Assembly (NCBI GenBank): GCA_963725185.1
Contig: CAVRXO010000006.1
Coordinates: 1,984,001-2,048,000, forward strand
Origin: VAZQ01 sp963725185
Lineage (GTDB): Bacteria; Pseudomonadota; Alphaproteobacteria; Rhizobiales; Xanthobacteraceae
Length of the DNA stretch: 64,000 nucleotides
Direction: 5' to 3'
This document shows, in pieces, positions 55,604 to 63,976 of this stretch. How positions within the stretch are numbered: the stretch's first letter is position 1; each line of letters opens with the position of its first letter. Below the pieces are notes generated by a model that worked only from the letters and a program-made list of their open reading frames with translations, was not told the DNA's origin and searched no databases. The position numbers were made by a program, and so were the translations under genes.

Positions 55604-56599
55604 CTACCGTCCGAACGCGTTCAGCGCGCGCTCGCGCACCGCGGCCGGCACCGCCAGCGTCTGCGCGACCAGCTGCGCCACCGTGGCGCCCGGCAGCGGA
55701 TCGAGCTCGATATCGAGCTTTCGAACGTCGGCGATGAATTCGGGATCCTGGACCATGGCGTCGAAACCCTCGCGCAGCGCCTGCACGCGCTCGGCCGCGA
55801 TCCCGGGCGGCCCGATCAACGATCGCCCGATCGCGCTCCCACTCGCGTAGAGGCCGAACACCTGCCGGTCTTCCGGCGTGCTGCCGATCTCGCCGAGGCT
55901 CGGCGTGTCCGGCAGTTCGGCGATGCGCTCCGGCGTGGTCTGCAGGATGATCTTGATCTTCTTCTCCTTGAGCCAGTCCTGCTTGGCGACCTTGACGGCC
56001 GCCCAAGACGACGACGAGCCGTCGACCTCGCCGCGCTCCATCGCCAGCATCGCCTCGGTCGAGGCCGGATAGCCGCTGATCAGCTTGAATTTGGTGCCCA
56101 GCAACGCGTTGAGCAGGCGGGGGATGGTCTCGGCGATCGAGCCCGGCCCGGTGCCGGCCAGCAGGGCGGTCGAGCGCTTGGCGTCCTCGATCGACTGCAC
56201 CTTGGCGCTCTGCCACATCATGAAGATGTTGTTGCTGGTGGCGACGCGGCCCACATAGGTGAACTTCGCCGCGTCATATTGGGCGGCCGGATTGGCCAGC
56301 GCCTGCTCGAGCGCGGTCGATTCGACCACCACGCCGAGCGCGGTGCCGTCGCGCGGCGCGACCTCATAGAGGTAGTTGGCGGCCTTGAGGCTGCCGGCGC
56401 CCGGCATGTTCTGCACCACCACGGCGGGCCGGCCCGCTAGGTGCGTTCCGAGATGGCGCGCGATGAGGCGGCCGTAGAGGTCATAGCTGCCGCCCGCCGT
56501 GTAGCCCACATAGATGGTGATGCTCTTGCCGGCGAAGATTTGTTGCTCGGCCGGTTGAGCCGAAGCCGAGGCCGCGCCCGCGCAAGCCAGCAGCGCCAT
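55604..56599 (-). CDS. Bug/TctC-type periplasmic solute-binding protein 4
   Basis: 331 residues from ATG 56599, with AAGG five bases upstream; the open frame runs on upstream through a repeat and is not coding. Signal peptide (MALLACAGAASASAQ). Mature blocks: IFAGKSITIYVGYTAGGSYDLYGRLIARHL, MPGAGSLKAANYLYEVAPRDGT and PPGIAAERVQALREGFDAMVQDPEF. Related to the copies at 35619 and 41912. It is convergent with the GMC gene and its ligand is unknown. Confidence 0.85.
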   Translation of the reverse strand: MALLACAGAASASAQPAEQQIFAGKSITIYVGYTAGGSYDLYGRLIARHLGTHLAGRPAVVVQNMPGAGSLKAANYLYEVAPRDGTALGVVVESTALEQALANPAAQYDAAKFTYVGRVATSNNIFMMWQSAKVQSIEDAKRSTALLAGTGPGSIAETIPRLLNALLGTKFKLISGYPASTEAMLAMERGEVDGSSSSWAAVKVAKQDWLKEKKIKIILQTTPERIAELPDTPSLGEIGSTPEDRQVFGLYASGSAIGRSLIGPPGIAAERVQALREGFDAMVQDPEFIADVRKLDIELDPLPGATVAQLVAQTLAVPAAVRERALNAFGR

Positions 56600-56626
56600 A
56601 GCCACCTTGATCCGCAGCCTATGTAC

Positions 56627-56757
56627 TTTTCCCGGGCGCAGCGCAGCACCTTTTGGTGATGCGCTGCAGACCCGGGATCGTTCAAGGCTCCCAGTTTGGA
56701 ACGATCCCGGATCAACAGCGCATCGCTCCGCGCTGCACTGCGTCCGGGAAAAGCAGC
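56627..56757. repeat. Dispersed repeat R3, copy 3
   Basis: CTTTTCCCGGGCGCAGCGCAG near 56627 faces GCACTGCGTCCGGGAAAAG ending at 56757, around GACCCGGGATCGTTC/GGAACGATCCCGG. Clear palindromic element with internal inversion, as at 45632-45772. The rest of the gap to 57038 holds no recognisable gene; the TPP-enzyme promoter should be there. Confidence 0.65.
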
Positions 56758-57038
56758 CAAGCCTCACCTCACGGCGCGATCCTCGTCGGAAGTCGATCGT
56801 GCGCGACGCCCCGATCCGGTTGAACGCCGTCATAAGCGCGCAACCCGCGGTGGGCAGCATGCCCAGACAGAGCCATCTCGGCATTGCACGCGCTCCTCGG
56901 CCAACGCATTTCGTACGCCAAACAGCGCCCCGATGCCCTTCACACCCCCGCCGGCGCGGAATAATATCAGCCTTGACCGCCAAGTCAGCCGGCCCCATCA
57001 GGCCGCCCTGGCGTGACCTTGGAGAGGGAGAAAACGAG

Positions 57039-59015
57039 ATGGCACGAAAGAATCCGAGTCCGGACGTGAGCCGCCGGAAATTCCTGGCCGGCGTTGCGGT
57101 GGCCGGAGCCGCCAGCACGGTTGCGGCACCCGAGATCGCCGGCGCGGCGACGCCGCCGGCGGCCGCCGCCAAGATTCCCGCGGTGCTGCGCCCGACCGCG
57201 CAGCAGATCGCGGCCGAGACCGAGCTTCCCAAGGTCAACTCGCCGCTCGGCGGGCGCGCCGGCTCCGATTTCATGGTCGATGTCATCAAGTCGCTCGGCA
57301 TCGAATACGTCTACGCCAATCCGGCCTCGAGCTACCGCGGCATCCACGAGTCGCTGATCAATTACGGCAAGAACACGATGCCGGAATTCATCACCTGCAT
57401 GCACGAGGAATCCTCGATCGCGATGGCGCACGGCTACTACAAGGTCGCCGGCAAGCCCGCGCTGGTGCTGTGCCACGGCGTCGTCGGGCTGATGCACGGC
57501 ACCATGTCGATCTACAACGCCTGGGTCGATCGCGCGCCCGTCATCGTGATGGGCGGCACCGATCTCGATGCCGCCAATCGTCCGCCGGGCGTGCCCACCA
57601 TCCATTCCGGGCAGGACATCAATGCGCTGGTGCGCGACTTCACCAAATGGGACGACACGCCGGTATCGCTCGCGCATTTCGCGCAGTCCTTCGTGCGCGC
57701 CTACAAGTACGCGATGACGCCGCCCTATGAACCGGTGATGCTGGCGCTCGATGCCGAGCTGCAGGAGATGCCCGAGCAGGAGCGCGAGCGCAACCGGCTC
57801 ATCATTCCCAAATACATCGCCTCGGCGCCCCCGCAGGCCGACGTGGCGGCGTTGCGCGAGACCGCGAAGCTCCTGGTCAATGCCGAGCGTCCGGTGATCG
57901 TCGCCGACCGCGTCGCCCGTACGCCTGCCGGCATGAAGCATCTGGTCGAGCTCGCCGAGCTGTTGCAGGCGCCGGTGGTGAACATGCGCGGCCGCATGAA
58001 CTTCCCCAACAGCCATCACTTGAGTCAGCCGCCCGGGCAATTGTATGCCCAGGCGGACGTGATCCTGGGCCTCGAGGTCGGCGACTTCTGGAACGTGGTC
58101 AACGGCTTCACCGACAATGCCGACAACGAAGGCCTGGGCGCCCAGCGCCGCCGCGCCAAGGGCGACGCCAAGCTGATCACGATCAGCTCGGTTGAGCTCA
58201 ACGAGAAGTCCAACTACCAGGATTTCCAGCGCTTCCAGCCGGTCGACATCTCGATGGTGGGCGATGCCGAGGCTTCGCTGCCGTCGCTGATCGAGGCCGT
58301 CAAGATGGCGATCACCAGCGACAAGCAGGCGGCCTACGAGAAACGCGGCGAGGCCTTCAAGAAGGCGAAGGCGGCGGCCGAGGAGCGCTCCATGGCGGCG
58401 GCGGCGGTGGCCTGGGATGCCACCCCGATCTCCACCGCGCGGCTGTCGGCCGAGCTCTGGGGTGCCGTCAAGGATCACGACTGGGCGCTGGTCGGCGCCA
58501 GCAACGGGACCAGCGGCTGGCCGGAACGGTTCTTCAAGATCGACCAGCACTACCAATGGATCGGAGGTTCCGGCGGTGCCGGGCAGGGCTACGGCGTGCC
58601 GGCGGCGGTCGGCGCCGCGCATGCCCACAAGCCGCTCGGGCGGCTTGCGGTCGCGATCGTGGGCGACGGCGACTCGATGTATGCTCCGGGCGCCTTGTGG
58701 ACGGCGGCGCGTCATCAAATTCCGCTCCTGACCATCGTCCACAACAATCGCGGCTACCACCAGGAGGTCATGCACGTGCAGCGGCTCTCCAACCGGCGCA
58801 ACCGGCTGGCCAACAACGGCAAGGACTTCGGTCCGATCGGCACCCGCATCGAGAATCCCAACATCGATTACGCGATGCTGGCGAAGTCGATGGGCGTGCA
58901 GGCCTTCGGACCGGTCACGGACCCGAGCGAGCTCGGCGCGACCCTCAAGAAGGCGGTGCAAATCGTCAAGGCCGGCGAGCCGGTCGTGGTCGATCCCGTC
59001 ATGCAGCCGCGCTGA
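57039..59015 (+). CDS. Tat-exported thiamine-diphosphate enzyme (acetolactate-synthase-like)
   Basis: 658 residues from ATG 57039 with GGAGAGGGAG upstream. The N-terminus has a twin-arginine signal (SRRKFLAGVAVAGAASTVAAP). The PYR domain has the catalytic Glu in CMHEESSIAMAHGYYK (Glu123). The PP domain has the ThDP/Mg site VGDGDSMYAPGA near residue 542 with NN at ~568 (TIVHNNRGYH). The central domain is less conserved. ThDP enzymes are normally cytoplasmic; Tat export implies folding with cofactor before export and a periplasmic role. It is followed 13 bp later by a cytochrome c, which may accept electrons from an oxidative decarboxylation (inference). Substrate unknown. Confidence 0.9.
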   Translation: MARKNPSPDVSRRKFLAGVAVAGAASTVAAPEIAGAATPPAAAAKIPAVLRPTAQQIAAETELPKVNSPLGGRAGSDFMVDVIKSLGIEYVYANPASSYRGIHESLINYGKNTMPEFITCMHEESSIAMAHGYYKVAGKPALVLCHGVVGLMHGTMSIYNAWVDRAPVIVMGGTDLDAANRPPGVPTIHSGQDINALVRDFTKWDDTPVSLAHFAQSFVRAYKYAMTPPYEPVMLALDAELQEMPEQERERNRLIIPKYIASAPPQADVAALRETAKLLVNAERPVIVADRVARTPAGMKHLVELAELLQAPVVNMRGRMNFPNSHHLSQPPGQLYAQADVILGLEVGDFWNVVNGFTDNADNEGLGAQRRRAKGDAKLITISSVELNEKSNYQDFQRFQPVDISMVGDAEASLPSLIEAVKMAITSDKQAAYEKRGEAFKKAKAAAEERSMAAAAVAWDATPISTARLSAELWGAVKDHDWALVGASNGTSGWPERFFKIDQHYQWIGGSGGAGQGYGVPAAVGAAHAHKPLGRLAVAIVGDGDSMYAPGALWTAARHQIPLLTIVHNNRGYHQEVMHVQRLSNRRNRLANNGKDFGPIGTRIENPNIDYAMLAKSMGVQAFGPVTDPSELGATLKKAVQIVKAGEPVVVDPVMQPR

Positions 59016-59028
59016 AGGAAAACAATAA

Positions 59029-59397
59029 ATGAACAAGCGTGGTTTTCGCGTAACCGCGGGGCTGGCGGCACTCGCCGCCGGCCTCGTGTTCGCCCAGGGC
59101 GCGGCGCTGGCCGCCGATGCCGCCCGCGGCAAGATCCTGTTCACCGAGAAATACGGCTGCTTCGAGTGCCACGGCACGCAAGGGCAAGGCTCGCCGGTGA
59201 CCGGCCCGAAGCTTGCCCCCAATCCGATCCCGTACGACACGCTCTCGGCCTTCGTGCGGACCTCGAACGGCCCCATGCCGCCGTTCCGGGAGGCGATCCT
59301 CCCGAACGCCGACCTGCAGGACATCTACGCCTACCTGCAATCGATCCCGCCGGCCCCCGACTACAAAACAATCCCGCTGCTGAACAACAACAAGTGA
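59029..59397 (+). CDS. Class I cytochrome c, exported
   Basis: 122 residues, intact. Signal peptide (GLAALAAGLVFAQGAALA), haem site CFECH (Cys44-x2-Cys47-His48) and axial Met82 in SNGPMPPF; fold residues DLQDIYAYLQSIPP close the C-terminal helix. It is translated from a start 13 bp after the ThDP enzyme stop, so it is surely the same transcript, and is the natural periplasmic electron acceptor for that enzyme (inference). REP elements follow directly. Confidence 0.93.
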   Translation: MNKRGFRVTAGLAALAAGLVFAQGAALAADAARGKILFTEKYGCFECHGTQGQGSPVTGPKLAPNPIPYDTLSAFVRTSNGPMPPFREAILPNADLQDIYAYLQSIPPAPDYKTIPLLNNNK

Positions 59398-59400
59398 GCC

Positions 59401-59562
59401 GTAGCCCGGATGGAGCTCTTGCGTAATCCGGGACCACCGCTCCCGCATTACGCTTGCGCTCCATGCAGGCTACGAACCTGCCGAGCGGCCGTAGCCCGGA
59501 TGGAGCTCTTGCGTAATCCGGGACAGCCGCTCCCGCATTGCGCTGCGCTCCATGCGGGCTAC
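59401..59562. repeat. Two REP elements left of the RAYT gene
   Basis: Copies 59401-59474 and 59491-59562, each GTAGCCCGGATGGAGCTCTT ... CATGCGGGCTACG (first copy CATGCAGGC). Head-to-tail pair separated by CGAACCTGCCGAGCGGCC. The second ends 12 bp before the transposase ATG. Confidence 0.85.
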
Positions 59563-59573
59563 GAGTGCTATTC

Positions 59574-60110
59574 ATGGTCGGCTACCGGCGCAACTTCATT
59601 CCCGGCGGGACCTTCTTCTTTACCGTCACCTTGTCGGATCGACGCTCGTCGCTCCTGGTCGAGAGAACCGCTTTGCTCCGTGATGCATTTCGCGTCACTC
59701 GCGGCGAGCGGCCCTTCATCATCGAAGCCATCGTGATCCTCCCGGAGCATCTGCACGTCGTTATGACGTTGCCCGAGGGGGACTCTGATTTCTCGGGACG
59801 ATGGCGGAGGATCAAGAGCATGTTCACCCGCCAAGCCGTTGCTCACGGAGCGCAGGTCACGCAGAACCGCCGCGGCGAATATTCTCTTTGGCAACGACGT
59901 TTCTGGGAGCACACCATTCGTGATGAAAACGACTATGCGCGGCACATCGAATACATCCACTACAACCCGGTGAAGCACGGTTTGGTGAATCGGGTCAGCG
60001 ATTGGCCTCACTCGTCCTTTCATCGCTACGTGCGGAGCGGCATTTTTCCGCAGGATTGGGGCGGAACCGTCGAGCCGGAAGCGATGTCCTTTGGGGAGCG
60101 AAGGGAATGA
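59574..60110 (+). CDS. REP-associated tyrosine transposase (RAYT, Y1/HUH type)
   Basis: 178 residues from ATG 59574. Starts MVGYRRNFIPGGTFFFTVTL and contains the HUH motif LPEHLHVVMTLP (His59-x-His61) and the catalytic-tyrosine block EYIHYNPVKHGLV (Tyr127 likely). Conserved SLWQRRFWEHTIRDENDY and WPHSSFHRY complete the TnpA_REP family pattern. These single-copy enzymes process REP hairpins and are not classical IS elements. It is flanked on both sides by pairs of the window's main REP family, its probable substrates. Confidence 0.92.
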   Translation: MVGYRRNFIPGGTFFFTVTLSDRRSSLLVERTALLRDAFRVTRGERPFIIEAIVILPEHLHVVMTLPEGDSDFSGRWRRIKSMFTRQAVAHGAQVTQNRRGEYSLWQRRFWEHTIRDENDYARHIEYIHYNPVKHGLVNRVSDWPHSSFHRYVRSGIFPQDWGGTVEPEAMSFGERRE

Positions 60111-60117
60111 ACCGCCC

Positions 60118-60254
60118 GTAGCCCGGATCGAGCGCTTGCGTAATCGGGGACCGCGATTCCCCAAGCATCTGCCGAGCGGCCGTAGCCCGGATGGAGCTCT
60201 TGCGTAATCCGGGACCGCCGTTCCCGCATTTCGCGAGAGCTCCATGCGGGCTAC
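60118..60254. repeat. REP elements right of the RAYT gene
   Basis: A truncated copy at about 60118-60160 (GTAGCCCGGATCGAGCGC) and a full copy 60182-60254 (GTAGCCCGGATGGAGCTCTT ... CATGCGGGCTAC). The spacer TGCCGAGCGGCC is the same as in the left pair, so the whole REP-RAYT-REP unit has matching flanks. Confidence 0.85.
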
Positions 60255-60267
60255 AGGCCCTCACCAA

Positions 60268-60561
60268 TCACATATCCAGCACCAGCCGGTCGGTCTTGCA
60301 GCCGGCGCAGCAGATCATGACCCGCGTGTTCTCGGCCTGCTCGTCCTCGCTGAGGACGCAATCGCGATGGTCGGGGATCCCGGCGATCACCCGCTGCTCG
60401 CACGTCCCGCAAATGCCGAGCTCGCAGGAATAGTCGACGTCGACGCCCTCATCGATGAGGACTTCCAGGATGGTCCGGCCCGGCGGGATGAAGAATTCCC
60501 TGCCCGAACGCTTGAGCTCCACCATGAAGCCGCCCAGGGATGCTGTGGTCGAAGAATCCAC
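60268..60561 (-). CDS. Plant-type [2Fe-2S] ferredoxin, free-standing
   Basis: 97 residues if GTG 60561 (AAGGAG 12 bases before) is used; ATG 60525 would give 85. Cluster ligands are Cys-x4-Cys-x2-Cys in SCELGICGTCEQRV with the fourth Cys in MICCAGCKTDRLVLD. This pattern and sequence match the C-terminal ferredoxin domain of VanB/phthalate-dioxygenase-type reductases, but no flavin or NAD domain is found upstream. It is therefore a free ferredoxin or a severed domain. It could serve a Rieske-type oxygenase; the only Rieske gene in the window is 21 kb away. Confidence 0.8.
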   Translation of the reverse strand: MDSSTTASLGGFMVELKRSGREFFIPPGRTILEVLIDEGVDVDYSCELGICGTCEQRVIAGIPDHRDCVLSEDEQAENTRVMICCAGCKTDRLVLDM

Positions 60562-60803
60562 GACGTCGCTGCTCTCCTTGCGGGCTAGATAGGCACCAAA
60601 TCTGCGCTTTCGCAACGCCCCCGGATCGAGCCGGGGCTGCCCGGATGGTGTCTTGCCTCGACGCCCTGCGGCGAAATGCGATTCGCCGGCAAGATTGGCC
60701 GATCTATCGGCCTGCGTTATGGTGGCCCGGGTGCCGATGCGGATCGGCCGCACGCGCCCCAAGAATGCCCTGAACAATGATCGCCGGCCGAGGGGAGGAT
60801 GAC

Positions 60804-61874
60804 GTGACGGTTTTCCGCAAGACCGCATCTTGCGCGCGCTGGGGCGGCCTCCTCGGCTCGGTACTCGGCTTTGCGCTCGGCTTGGCGCCCGCGCTCGGGC
60901 CCGCTTACGGGCAGGGCGTGCCCGCGCATCCTTGGCTCGATCCGACCCTGCTGGCGGCCGCCAAGCAGGAGGGCTCGCTCATCGTCTACTCGTCGACCAA
61001 CGAGCAGGAGGGCCTGCCGCTGTTCAAGATCTTCGAGGAGGCGACCGGGATCAAGGTCGAGTATATCCGCAATGCCGACTCGCCGCTGATGTCGCGCGTG
61101 GCCATCGAATATCGCGCCAGTCAGAAGGCCTGGGACCTGTTTCATACCACCACGGTCAACAAGCTGCCGCCCCAGATGCTGGCGCAGTTCGAGGTGCCGG
61201 AGGCAAAGAGCATCGCCGCCGAGGCGCGCGATCCGGGCAAGCGCTGGTATGGGGTCTATGCCAACTACAATTCGCCCGCCTACAACACCCAGAAGGTGAA
61301 GGCTTCCGACCTGCCGAAGACCTATGAGGAGTTCGCCCGGCACAAGGAATGGGCCGGCAAGATCGCCATCGACACCGCCGACAATGTATGGCTCAAGGCC
61401 ATCTTCGATTACTACGGGGAACAGAAGGGCACGCAGGTGGTCAAGGACATCGTGGCCGCGCTGCAGCCGGTGGTCACCGACGGCCACCTGGCCATGGCGC
61501 GCTCGGTCGGCGCCGGCGAATATGCGCTGGCGCTCAACCAGTTCGTCAACCTTTCGGAGAACGTGAAGATCGCCGGCAGCCCGATCGAGGTCTTTGCGCT
61601 CGATCCGGTCGCGCTGTTCTTCGGCGAGGTCGGCATCAGCTCGCTCGCCCCGCACCCGAACGCCGCCAGGCTTGCCGCCAATTTCATGCTGAGCCAGGAA
61701 TGCCAGCAGTTCCTGGCCAAGTTCGGCCGGATTCCGACCCGCGCCGACGTCGCCTCCAACCCGCCCGGCATCGTCGAGCTGATGCAGAAGAAAAAAGTCT
61801 TGACCGAGCTCATGACCCCGGACGAAGAACGCAAGTGGCAGCGCACCTTCGACACCCTGTTCAAGCCGCGGTAG
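60804..61874 (+). CDS. Fbp/PotD-type ABC substrate-binding protein
   Basis: 356 residues from GTG 60804, chosen because GGGGAGG stands 6-7 bases before it; ATG 60777 is the alternative. Signal peptide (GGLLGSVLGFALGLAPALGPAYG), then PTLLAAAKQEGSLIVYSSTNEQEGLP, YASDVWLK-like DTADNVWLKAIFDYYG, and SSLAPHPNAARLAANFMLSQE, all typical of extracellular solute-binding protein family 1/Fbp-like. Next gene is a two-domain permease, so this is an ABC importer for iron, a phosphonate or an organic ligand; residues alone do not decide. Confidence 0.87.
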   Translation: MTVFRKTASCARWGGLLGSVLGFALGLAPALGPAYGQGVPAHPWLDPTLLAAAKQEGSLIVYSSTNEQEGLPLFKIFEEATGIKVEYIRNADSPLMSRVAIEYRASQKAWDLFHTTTVNKLPPQMLAQFEVPEAKSIAAEARDPGKRWYGVYANYNSPAYNTQKVKASDLPKTYEEFARHKEWAGKIAIDTADNVWLKAIFDYYGEQKGTQVVKDIVAALQPVVTDGHLAMARSVGAGEYALALNQFVNLSENVKIAGSPIEVFALDPVALFFGEVGISSLAPHPNAARLAANFMLSQECQQFLAKFGRIPTRADVASNPPGIVELMQKKKVLTELMTPDEERKWQRTFDTLFKPR

Positions 61875-61910
61875 GGCTTATTTCATGTTGTCTGCACTCG
61901 GCATTTCACT

Positions 61911-62061
61911 GCGGCACGGCGCGCTCCTTCTCCCCGCGTGCGGGGAGAAGGTCGGGATGAGGGGGCGCTTCCACAAGCTCAAACTCGCGGACAGGCCCCC
62001 TCACCCGCCGCGCTACGCGCGTCGACCTCTCCCCGCACGCGGGGAGAGGTGGCCGAGATCG
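61911..62061. repeat. Two-part palindromic repeat between binding-protein and permease genes
   Basis: CTTCTCCCCGCGTGCGGGGAGAAG near 61916 and ACCTCTCCCCGCACGCGGGGAGAGGT near 62035, joined by GGGGGCGC...GGCCCCCTCACCCGCCGCGCTACGC. It is a dispersed rhizobial repeat. It may attenuate read-through into the permease gene, whose product is needed in lower amount than the binding protein (inference). Confidence 0.65.
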
Positions 62062-62138
62062 CTGCGCCGTTTCCCAAACACGCTTGGCCGGGATACCGCC
62101 ACCGCGGTAGGGTTGCCTTGAGCGTCGCCAACGATCGC

Positions 62139-63902
62139 ATGAACGGGCGTTTCGGCCTCGCCGCCGGCAGCCGGCTTGCCGGCTATCTCAAGCCGTCGAA
62201 TTTCCTCTTGGCCGGCTGCGTGCTCATAGCGCTCTGGATCGTGGCCGTGCCGGTGTCGGCGCTGTTCTACAACGCCTTCACGGAGGATACCGGCTTCGGT
62301 CCGGGGGCCTTCTCGCTGCAGAATTTCGTCGATGCCTATTCGGACTGGGGGATCCTCGCGCTGTTCCGCAACTCGCTCGTCTTTGCGGTCGGGACCGCGC
62401 TGACCACCTTCGTGCTCGGCGGGCTGGTGTCGTGGGCGGTCGAGCGCACCGATGCGCCCGGCGCCGCGCTGTTCCACAGCCTGGCGCTGCTTTCCTTCGC
62501 GGTGCCGGGCCTGTTGATGGCCATGGCCTGGATCTTCGTGTTCAGCCCGAATATCGGCTGGGCCAACGCGCTCATGAAGAATGCGTTCGGCTTGGACGCC
62601 GCGCCGTTCAACATCTACACCATGGCGGGCATGATCTGGGCGCTGTCGAGCCACTATTTCCCGCTCGCCTATCTGTCGCTCGGCCCGGCGCTGCGCGTGC
62701 TCGACGTGCGCATGGAGGAGGCCGGCCTCGTCTCCGGCGGGCGCACCTGGCAGGTCCTGACCAAGATCACGCTGCCGCTGCTGCGGCCGGCGATCCTGTC
62801 CGGGATGCTGATCCTGTTCGTGCTCGGCATGTCGTCCTACGAGGTGCCGCGCCTGATCGGCCGGCCGGCCCGCATCGACGTCTTCACCACCGACATCCAG
62901 TCCGCCATCATCCAGACCCCGCCCGAGTTCGGCGTGGCGAGCGCGCTGGCGCTCACGCTGCTCATGGTCTGCATCGTCGCGGTGTTCTTCTATCGCCGCG
63001 CCACCCGCCATGCCGAGGCCTTCGCCACCATCACCGGCAAGGGCTACATGCCGACCCGCATCAATCTCGGCGTCTGGCGATGGCCGGTCGCCATCGGCAT
63101 CGGCTTGATGTTCGCGCTGGCGCTCGGCCTGCCGCTGTTGACGCTGGTGTGGCAATCCTTCTTCCGCAACCTGGCGCTGCCCTTCATGGGCTCGGACGCG
63201 CCCTTCACGCTCGACAATTACCGGTTCGTGCTGAGCTACCCGATCTTCCTCGAGGCCGTGAAGACCAGCGTCGTGCTGGCCGCCATGGCGGCCACCATCA
63301 TCAGCGGCCTGACCTTCGTCATGGCCTGGATCGCGCTGCGCTCGGCACCCCGTTTCGGCTGGATTCTCGATGCCATCGTGTTCGTCCCGATCGCGATCCC
63401 GGGCGTGATCGTGGGCGCCGGCATCCTGGTCGCCTATCTGATGCTGCCGATCCCGGTCTACAACACGATCTGGATCCTGCTGATCGCCTATGTGACCTTG
63501 TACCTGCCCTACGGCATGCGCTTTGCGTCGAGCGGAATCTCCCAGATCCATCGCGAGCTCGAGGAGGTGGCCGAGGTGGCGGGCGCGCGGCTCGGCCAGG
63601 TGTTCGGGCGCATCCTGCTGCCGCTGTTGGCGCCGGTCCTGCTGGCGGGCTGGATCTACGTTTTCGTCCTCTCGGTGCGCGAGCTCGGCGCCTCGATCTT
63701 CCTGGTCGGACCCGGGACCCACGTGCTCGGGACCATCACGCTCACCATGTGGGAGGAGGGCGGCAGCTACGGCGCGGTCGCCGCGCTCGGCGTCATCCAG
63801 GTCATCCCTCTGCTCATCATCGTGGCCGGCCTGCGCTGGCTCGAGTTGCATGTCCAGCGCCGCGGCGAAGCGGCGGCGGCCAGAAAGGCGAGTAGCGGTT
63901 AA
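62139..63902 (+). CDS. Two-domain ABC permease (FbpB/ThiP-like)
   Basis: 587 residues from ATG 62139; a TTG at 62118 is also possible and neither has a clear ribosome-binding site. About 12 membrane helices in two homologous halves. Each half carries an EAA loop for ATPase contact: EEAGLVSGGRTWQVLTKITLPL and EEVAEVAGARLGQVFGRILLPL. The second half ends with the segment VRELGASIFLVGPGT, typical of FbpB-type permeases. It works with the binding protein at 60804; the ATPase gene is not in the window and probably lies beyond 64000. Confidence 0.9.
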   Translation: MNGRFGLAAGSRLAGYLKPSNFLLAGCVLIALWIVAVPVSALFYNAFTEDTGFGPGAFSLQNFVDAYSDWGILALFRNSLVFAVGTALTTFVLGGLVSWAVERTDAPGAALFHSLALLSFAVPGLLMAMAWIFVFSPNIGWANALMKNAFGLDAAPFNIYTMAGMIWALSSHYFPLAYLSLGPALRVLDVRMEEAGLVSGGRTWQVLTKITLPLLRPAILSGMLILFVLGMSSYEVPRLIGRPARIDVFTTDIQSAIIQTPPEFGVASALALTLLMVCIVAVFFYRRATRHAEAFATITGKGYMPTRINLGVWRWPVAIGIGLMFALALGLPLLTLVWQSFFRNLALPFMGSDAPFTLDNYRFVLSYPIFLEAVKTSVVLAAMAATIISGLTFVMAWIALRSAPRFGWILDAIVFVPIAIPGVIVGAGILVAYLMLPIPVYNTIWILLIAYVTLYLPYGMRFASSGISQIHRELEEVAEVAGARLGQVFGRILLPLLAPVLLAGWIYVFVLSVRELGASIFLVGPGTHVLGTITLTMWEEGGSYGAVAALGVIQVIPLLIIVAGLRWLELHVQRRGEAAAARKASSG

Positions 63903-63904
63903 TT

Positions 63905-63976
63905 GTAGCCCGGATGGAGCGCTTGCGTAATCCGGGACCGCCGCTCCCGCATTGCGCTACGCTCTATGCGGGCTAC
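63905..63976. repeat. REP element at right edge
   Basis: GTAGCCCGGATGGAGCGCTT ... TATGCGGGCTAC; same family as the REPs around the RAYT gene. It is followed by three tandem CTACTCG units running to the window end (63979-64000). Confidence 0.8.

Noticed and set aside
59401..60254. REP clusters as a possible CRISPR array
   Set aside because: Repeats are palindromic ~70-mers with conserved spacers and flank a transposase; no uniform unique spacers and no cas genes.
62013..63851. 612-residue minus-strand frame over the permease
   Set aside because: His/Asp/Arg/Gln-rich shadow; the plus strand gives clear membrane helices and EAA loops.
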